From Streptomyces sp. LX-29 (GTDB taxonomy: Bacteria; Actinomycetota; Actinomycetes; Streptomycetales; Streptomycetaceae): a stretch of 64,000 nt of DNA. Within the stretch, counting starts at the first letter, position 1. Every line of letters begins with the position of its first letter. The notes beneath the pieces are model-generated. The model was not told where the DNA came from. It was given only the letters and a program-made list of their open reading frames with translations, and searched no databases. Below are positions 59,369 through 64,000 of this stretch, piece by piece. Location of the stretch: contig NZ_CP089746.1 in NCBI RefSeq assembly GCF_029541745.1, forward strand, positions 4,411,559 through 4,475,558. Direction: 5' to 3'. The position numbers were made by a program, and so were the translations under genes.

Positions 59369-60745
59369 ATGCGTACCAACCTTCGCCGTTCCATCCTCGT
59401 CGCCGCCGCTGCCACCGGAATCTGGGCGCTGGGCACCGCGGCCGCCAGCGCCGACGAGCGTCCCGAGGCACCGGTGACCGACGCCGTGACCAGCACCGTG
59501 AGCGGCGCCACCGACACCGCCAAGGGCGCGCTGCCGGCCGAGGGCCTGTCGACCGAGGGCCTGTCGACCGGTGCGCTGGACGGCGTCACCGACACCGCCG
59601 ACCTGGGCAAGGTCACCGACCTGGGCGAGGCCGCGGACCTGAGCAAGGCGGCCGACCTGAGCAAGGCGACCGACCTGGGCAAGACCGCCGACCTGAGCAA
59701 GGTGACCGACCTCGGCAAGACCGCCGACCTGGGCAAGGTCGCGGACCTGAGCAAGGCGACCGACCTCGGCAAGGCGACCGAGCTGGGTAAGGCCGGGGAT
59801 CTGGGCAAGGCGGCCGACCTGGGTCAGGCCCGGCGGGTGGTGGACGGGGCGGTCGAGCGCGCCGGCGACGTCGCCGACCTCGACGGTCTGTCCGGTGAGG
59901 TGCCCGGCGCGCTGCCGGGCATCCCGGTGGTCGGCTCGCTGCCGTCCGTCCCGGCGGTCCCGTCTGTTCCCTCCGCCCCGTCCATCCCCTCCGTGCCCGG
60001 CGCCCCGACCCTGCCCGCCGAGCTGCCGACCGAGCTGCCCTCGCTTCCCGAGGTGCCCGCCGGCCCCGGCTCCGCCGGTGATCTGCTCGCCGCGCTGGCC
60101 GGTGCCGGCGTCCGTCCCGAGCAGCTGACCGGCACCGCGCAGGGCGCCGTCGCCCAGACCCGCCCGACCGTCGACCGGGTGGCCGACGACGTGCTGCCGC
60201 CCGTCGCGCGCCCGGTCGTCGTCGAGGCGGTCCCGGTGGCCGAGCGGGCCGCCGGCGACACCGGCGCGCTGGCTGAGCACGCGACCGGAGCCACCACCCC
60301 CTTCGCCCGGACCGTGGCCGGCGGGGCGGTGTCCCTCACCACCGGCGCCACCGAGGGGGCCTACGACCTCGCGGGCGGGGTGACCGGCGATGTGCGGGGG
60401 CTCGCGGGCGACGCGACCGGGTCGGCGGGGGTCCTGGCCGGCGACGCGACCGGTGACGCCCGCACCTTCGCCGACGGAGTGACCGCCACGGCCGCTCCGT
60501 ACGCCCAGGTCCTGACCGCCACCGCGGCCGCGGACGGCCAGCGCGCCGCCGGCAACGCCGTCTCCGGTGCCCAGCGGATCCTGCCGGCCGTCCCCGCCGA
60601 CCTCGCCGACCTGAGCAACGCCGCGAACATTCCGGCGCTCCCGGCCCTGCCCACCGGAGCCGACCTGCCGACGGCCCTCCCGGCCGTCGACGGCGTCCCG
60701 GCGACCCTCCCGACGCTGCCCGCGACCGGCGGCCTCGGCCTCTGA
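59369..60745 (+). CDS. secreted hexapeptide-repeat protein
   Basis: 458 residues. Signal peptide (1-28, cleavage near ASADE). Residues 77-154 are thirteen gapless hexapeptides of the form (A/T/G)(D/E)L(G/S)(K/E/Q)(A/V/T), followed by a Pro/Val/Ser-rich segment (PSVPAVPSVPSAPSIP) and Ala/Gly/Thr-rich helical stretches. The period is six residues, so it is not the classical five-residue pentapeptide repeat. No family recognised; secreted structural or surface function is possible. The ATG at 59369 is at a weak ribosome site. Confidence 0.75.
   Translation: MRTNLRRSILVAAAATGIWALGTAAASADERPEAPVTDAVTSTVSGATDTAKGALPAEGLSTEGLSTGALDGVTDTADLGKVTDLGEAADLSKAADLSKATDLGKTADLSKVTDLGKTADLGKVADLSKATDLGKATELGKAGDLGKAADLGQARRVVDGAVERAGDVADLDGLSGEVPGALPGIPVVGSLPSVPAVPSVPSAPSIPSVPGAPTLPAELPTELPSLPEVPAGPGSAGDLLAALAGAGVRPEQLTGTAQGAVAQTRPTVDRVADDVLPPVARPVVVEAVPVAERAAGDTGALAEHATGATTPFARTVAGGAVSLTTGATEGAYDLAGGVTGDVRGLAGDATGSAGVLAGDATGDARTFADGVTATAAPYAQVLTATAAADGQRAAGNAVSGAQRILPAVPADLADLSNAANIPALPALPTGADLPTALPAVDGVPATLPTLPATGGLGL
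59597..59830 (+). repeat. 18-bp tandem repeats, 13 copies
   Basis: Thirteen 18-bp units of the type GCCGACCTGGGCAAGGCG (with GAGC/GGGC variants) encode the hexapeptides. Gapless, so prone to copy-number change. Confidence 0.9.
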
Positions 60746-60817
60746 TACACCCGTGCCGCCATTCGGCCGTACGGCGGTACCGCCGAATGGCACGGGCGCG
60801 ACGGCGCTGACTCGACC

Positions 60818-60855
60818 GACCGGGCGACCCCCTTTGGGGAGGGGGCTGCCCGGTC
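60818..60855 (+). terminator. hairpin between repeat protein and sucC
   Basis: GACCGGGC (60818-60825) pairs with GCCCGGTC (60848-60855), with an inner CCCCC/GGGGG pairing around TTTGGGGA. A second, imperfect hairpin with ATTCGGC/GCCGAAT arms precedes it at about 60765-60790. Confidence 0.55.
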
Positions 60856-60913
60856 GTCGCTTATGCCCCCGATGACCCCTACCGCATTCGAATGCATGGC
60901 CCGTACCCCGATC

Positions 60914-60929
60914 TGTGACCGTAATCACC
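60914..60929. promoter_or_regulatory. Crp-like site upstream of sucCD
   Basis: TGTGA-N6-TCACC, nine of ten consensus positions of the CRP/FNR-family palindrome, about 180 bp before the sucC start. Nearby (60884-60895) is a perfect 12-bp palindrome GCATTCGAATGC. Confidence 0.4.
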
Positions 60930-61108
60930 GCGTGAGTGTGACCTGTGATTTAGGGACCCAGGTCCCACGGGGATAACCTGCGAGGCGGACATGCCGCGTA
61001 CCCGGCGCACGTGTGCCGCCCTCGTCAAAGATCGCGTCCTCACGCTGCCACCGCGGCACGCCCGCGCAGACAACGAACCGCGAAATCCAGGAAAAGGGAC
61101 GGACGCGC

Positions 61109-62284
61109 GTGGACCTGTTCGAGTACCAGGCGAGGGACCTCTTCGCCAAGCACGGTGTACCGGTGCTGGCCGGTGAAGTCATCGACACGCCTGAGGCGGC
61201 GCGCGAGGTGACCGAGCGGCTCGGCGGCCGGTCGGTCGTCAAGGCGCAGGTGAAGGTCGGCGGCCGCGGCAAGGCCGGTGGCGTCAAGCTGGCCTCCGAC
61301 CCGGAGGACGCGGTCGAGAAGGCCGGTCAGATCCTGGGCATGGACATCAAGGGCCACACGGTCCACAAGGTGATGCTGGCCGAGACCGCGCCGGAGATCG
61401 CCGAGGAGTACTACGTCTCGTACCTCCTCGACCGCACCAACCGCACCTTCCTGGCCATGGCCTCCGTCGAGGGCGGCATGGACATCGAGGAGGTCGCGGC
61501 CACCAAGCCCGAGGCCCTCGCCAAGATCCCGGTCGACGCCAACGAGGGCGTCACCGCGGAGAAGGCCCGCGAGATCGTCGCGGCCGCGAAGTTCCCGGCC
61601 GAGGTCGCCGACCAGGTCGCCGAGGTCCTCCAGACGCTGTGGAAGACCTTCATCGCGGAGGACGCGCTCCTCGTCGAGGTCAACCCGCTCGCCAAGGTCG
61701 CCGACGGCCGCGTCATCGCGCTCGACGGCAAGGTCTCCCTGGACGCGAACGCCGAGTTCCGTCAGCCGGGCATGGCCGACCTCGAGGACAAGGCGTCGGC
61801 CAACCCGCTGGAGGCCGCGGCCAAGGCCAAGGGCCTCAACTACGTCAAGCTCGACGGCGAGGTCGGCATCATCGGCAACGGCGCGGGTCTGGTCATGTCG
61901 ACCCTCGACGTCGTCGCCTACGCCGGTGAGAGCCACGGTAACGTCAAGCCGGCCAACTTCCTCGACATCGGTGGCGGCGCCTCCGCCGAGGTGATGGCGA
62001 ACGGCCTGGAGATCATCCTGGGCGACCCGGACGTCAAGTCCGTCTTCGTCAACGTCTTCGGTGGCATCACCGCCTGTGACGCGGTCGCCAACGGCATCGT
62101 GCAGGCCCTGGAGCTGCTGAAGTCCAAGGGTGAAGAGGTCACCAAGCCGCTGGTGGTCCGCCTCGACGGCAACAACGCCGAGCTGGGTCGCAAGATCCTG
62201 ACGGACGCCGACCACCCGCTGGTGCAGCAGGTGGACACCATGGACGGCGCGGCCGAGCGCGCCGCCGAGCTGGCTGCGAAGTAA
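61109..62284 (+). CDS. sucC: succinyl-CoA ligase beta subunit (ADP-forming)
   Basis: 391-residue TCA-cycle enzyme subunit: ATP-grasp domain with VVKAQVKVGGRGKAGGVK, nucleotide-binding residues in LVEVNPL and LDGK, and the C-terminal ligase-CoA domain with GNGAGLVMSTLDVV and NVFGGITACD. Makes succinate plus nucleoside triphosphate from succinyl-CoA. The GTG at 61109 begins VDLFEYQARDLF, the standard N-terminus, with an AAGGGAC site. sucD follows 21 bp downstream: one operon. Confidence 0.98.
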   Translation: MDLFEYQARDLFAKHGVPVLAGEVIDTPEAAREVTERLGGRSVVKAQVKVGGRGKAGGVKLASDPEDAVEKAGQILGMDIKGHTVHKVMLAETAPEIAEEYYVSYLLDRTNRTFLAMASVEGGMDIEEVAATKPEALAKIPVDANEGVTAEKAREIVAAAKFPAEVADQVAEVLQTLWKTFIAEDALLVEVNPLAKVADGRVIALDGKVSLDANAEFRQPGMADLEDKASANPLEAAAKAKGLNYVKLDGEVGIIGNGAGLVMSTLDVVAYAGESHGNVKPANFLDIGGGASAEVMANGLEIILGDPDVKSVFVNVFGGITACDAVANGIVQALELLKSKGEEVTKPLVVRLDGNNAELGRKILTDADHPLVQQVDTMDGAAERAAELAAK

Positions 62285-62305
62285 GGGACGAGGGACACCA
62301 CAACC

Positions 62306-63190
62306 ATGGCTATCTTCCTCACCAAGGACAGCAAGGTCATCGTCCAGGGCATGACCGGCTCCGAGGGCCAGAAGCACACCCGCCGGATGCTCGCCTCCGG
62401 CACCAACATCGTCGGTGGCGTGAACCCGCGCAAGGCCGGCACCACGGTCGACTTCGACGGCACCGAGATCCCGGTCTTCGGCTCCGTGGCCGAGGCCATC
62501 GAGCAGACCGGTGCGGACGTCACCGTCATCTTCGTCCCGGAGAAGTTCACCAAGGACGCGGTCATCGAGGCGATCGACGCCGAGATCCCGCTCGCCGTGG
62601 TGATCACCGAGGGCATCGCGGTCCACGACACCGCCAGCTTCTGGGCCTACGCGGGCGAGAAGGGCAACAAGACCCGGATCATCGGCCCGAACTGCCCGGG
62701 TCTGATCACCCCCGGCCAGTCCAACGCCGGCATCATCCCGGCCGACATCACCAAGCCGGGTCGCATCGGCCTGGTGTCGAAGTCCGGCACGCTGACCTAC
62801 CAGATGATGTACGAGCTGCGGGACATCGGCTTCTCGTCCTGCGTCGGCATCGGCGGTGACCCGATCATCGGCACCACCCACATCGACGCGCTCAAGGCGT
62901 TCCAGGACGACCCCGACACCGACCTGATCGTGATGATCGGTGAGATCGGCGGCGACGCCGAGGAGCGGGCGGCCGACTTCATCAAGGCCAACGTCACCAA
63001 GCCGGTCGTCGGCTACGTGGCGGGCTTCACCGCCCCCGAGGGCAAGACCATGGGCCACGCGGGCGCCATCGTCTCCGGTTCGTCCGGCACCGCCCAGGCG
63101 AAGAAGGAGGCCCTGGAGGCCGCGGGCGTGAAGGTCGGCAAGACGCCGTCCGAGACGGCGCGGCTGGCCCGGGCGGCCCTGGCGGGCTGA
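62306..63190 (+). CDS. sucD: succinyl-CoA ligase alpha subunit
   Basis: 294 residues. The CoA-binding domain begins MAIFLTKDSKVIVQGMTGSEGQ, and the ligase domain has the active-site phosphohistidine His251 in GKTMGHAGAIVSG. Forms the alpha/beta enzyme with SucC. The ATG at 62306 has GGGACGAGGG upstream. Transcription ends at a strong terminator 16 bp after the stop. Confidence 0.98.
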   Translation: MAIFLTKDSKVIVQGMTGSEGQKHTRRMLASGTNIVGGVNPRKAGTTVDFDGTEIPVFGSVAEAIEQTGADVTVIFVPEKFTKDAVIEAIDAEIPLAVVITEGIAVHDTASFWAYAGEKGNKTRIIGPNCPGLITPGQSNAGIIPADITKPGRIGLVSKSGTLTYQMMYELRDIGFSSCVGIGGDPIIGTTHIDALKAFQDDPDTDLIVMIGEIGGDAEERAADFIKANVTKPVVGYVAGFTAPEGKTMGHAGAIVSGSSGTAQAKKEALEAAGVKVGKTPSETARLARAALAG

Positions 63191-63205
63191 TCCCGACCGC
63201 AGCGA

Positions 63206-63252
63206 GGCCGTGGGCCCGTACCCCTCCTGGGGTACGGGCCCACGGCCTTTTT
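63206..63252 (+). terminator. sucCD intrinsic terminator
   Basis: Perfect 19-bp stem (63206-63224 with 63229-63247), tetraloop TCCT, followed by TTTTT. The only textbook U-tract terminator in the window; it may also stop the convergent gene. Confidence 0.95.
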
Positions 63253-63270
63253 CCGGCCCAACTCCCCTTT

Positions 63271-63284
63271 GTTTCACGTGGAAC
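63271..63284. other. parS-like ParB binding site
   Basis: GTTTCACGTGGAAC, one base different from the palindromic Streptomyces consensus GTTTCACGTGAAAC. It overlaps the last codons of the downstream minus-strand gene. Confidence 0.65.
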
Positions 63285-64000
63285 GTGCGTTCTGTCCGGG
63301 TGCGGTCGCGGGTGTGGGTGTGGGTGAAGGCGTCGGTGAGGCTGTGGGGCCGGCCGCGGGGGAGCCCGCCGGCTCGGGGCGGACCGGCTCCGAGGCCGGG
63401 GTCTCCGCGTTCCGGGTGACCGCGACGGTCAGCCCCATCAGGACCAGGAAGAGGACGGCGCCGGCGATGGCGGCCCGCGTCCAGCGGCGCACGGCCCGCT
63501 CGCTCGCCTGTCGTACGGCTCGGGCCGCCCGGCGCGGCGCCGGCTGCCCCGCGGCCAGCGCGGTCAGTTTCTCGCGGAGGATCCGGCTCTGCTCGGTGGG
63601 CGACGCGTCGTGCAGTTCGGGCAGCGGATCGGTGAGCGCCCGGTGCCCGCGGATGATCCGGTTGGCTGTGGCCGGCGTGCTCGCCTGCGACTCGGCGGCG
63701 GTCTCGGCCAGGCCGAGAGCGAGGCCGTCGTAGAGCACCAGGGCGCGGCGGTAGGAGGCGGGCAGCGTGAGCAGTGTGCCGAACAGCGGTGGTGGGCCCG
63801 CGGCGCGGCGCCACCAGCGGCGGAGGAGCCACCGCCGGCGGGTGCGCGGCCGTCGGCGCCAGGGCGCCAGCGCGTAGTCGTGCGCGGCGGCCCGTATCCA
63901 TCCGCCGGGGTCGCGGTCCACGGCCACCTCCGGCCAGCGCCGCCAGGCCAGCCGGAAGGCGTGCTCCACCGCCCGCCGCGCGGTGCGCGGGCAGCCGGTG
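63274..64000 (-). CDS. sigma-factor-like membrane protein (5' end missing)
   Basis: Partial: the frame continues past the right edge (about 10 more codons seen upstream of the GTG at 63969). From that GTG, residues 4-45 resemble sigma-70 region 2 (HAFRLAWRRWPEV, GWIRAAAHDYAL), and 64-115 resemble region 4 (LTLPASYRRALVLYDGLALGLAETAAES). A single transmembrane helix follows at about 164-185, then an extracytoplasmic Thr/Pro/Ser tail. A sigma-like module fused to a membrane anchor suggests a degenerate or membrane-tethered sigma factor rather than a free one. Convergent with sucCD; its 3' end overlaps a parS-like site. Confidence 0.75.
   Translation of the reverse strand, partial: TGCPRTARRAVEHAFRLAWRRWPEVAVDRDPGGWIRAAAHDYALAPWRRRPRTRRRWLLRRWWRRAAGPPPLFGTLLTLPASYRRALVLYDGLALGLAETAAESQASTPATANRIIRGHRALTDPLPELHDASPTEQSRILREKLTALAAGQPAPRRAARAVRQASERAVRRWTRAAIAGAVLFLVLMGLTVAVTRNAETPASEPVRPEPAGSPAAGPTASPTPSPTPTPATAPGQNARST

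Noticed and set aside
61040..63901. 953-codon minus-strand frame opposite sucCD
   Set aside because: Complement of two highly conserved genes.

Overview
The window is high-GC DNA from a linear-chromosome actinomycete, almost certainly Streptomyces. The evidence is strong GC bias at third codon positions, many GTG starts, a LAETG (class E) sortase substrate, PASTA-less Ser/Thr kinases, an actinobacterial ydaO-type c-di-AMP leader, and a parS-like 14-mer. The gene order (ALDH, GMC oxidoreductase, chorismate mutase, guaA, PspC/kinase/two-component block, NlpC/P60 pair, pcrA, icmB, sucCD) is, from memory, that of the conserved chromosome core corresponding to roughly SCO4779-SCO4810 of S. coelicolor. 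This is therefore mainly core chromosome with small accessory patches.

Layout. 0-8.8 kb: a DUF4344 metallopeptidase lipoprotein, a repeat-rich 1-kb gap, an XRE-TPR regulator whose N-terminus carries 213-bp tandem repeats, a prolyl-aminopeptidase-type hydrolase, an M64 metallopeptidase, a DnaJ-like zinc-finger miniprotein and an AlkZ-like winged-helix protein. 9-18 kb: a Ser/Thr kinase, a succinic semialdehyde dehydrogenase, a ChoD-like GMC oxidoreductase, and a divergent orphan pair of IucA/IucC siderophore synthetases. 18-26 kb: a LAETG-anchored surface protein, a gene-poor 1.2 kb, chorismate mutase/guaA, Uma2, a class II aldolase and two membrane proteins. 26-32 kb: an envelope-stress block with two PspC/LiaF-like membrane proteins, a Ser/Thr kinase, and a PspC-domain histidine kinase with its NarL-type regulator. 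32.6-36.9 kb: an accessory patch (MarR/MFS cassette) containing two apparently chimeric genes, one with a rare TTA codon. 36.9-48 kb: two NlpC/P60 wall hydrolases, one with a c-di-AMP riboswitch, then pcrA, a MocR regulator, an M23 protein, a lipase and icmB.

48.5-58.1 kb is the most interesting block: DUF5691 and SWIM-zinc-finger genes on one strand, and MoxR-AAA, DUF5682 and VWA genes as an overlapping operon on the other. It matches the poorly characterised yehLMPQ-type MoxR/VWA system. The divergent promoter region contains two copies of the DNA-damage promoter motif TTGTCRGTG-N8-TAnnnT (RecA-independent, PafBC-type). The same motif lies in front of pcrA and, with one mismatch, in front of the AlkZ-like gene. 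This predicts a shared genotoxic-stress regulon for four transcription units in this window.

58-64 kb: two secreted low-complexity proteins (one with 13 perfect-length hexapeptide repeats), sucCD with a textbook terminator, a parS-like site, and a truncated sigma-factor-like membrane protein at the right edge. No tRNA, rRNA, CRISPR, insertion sequence or complete biosynthetic gene cluster was seen.
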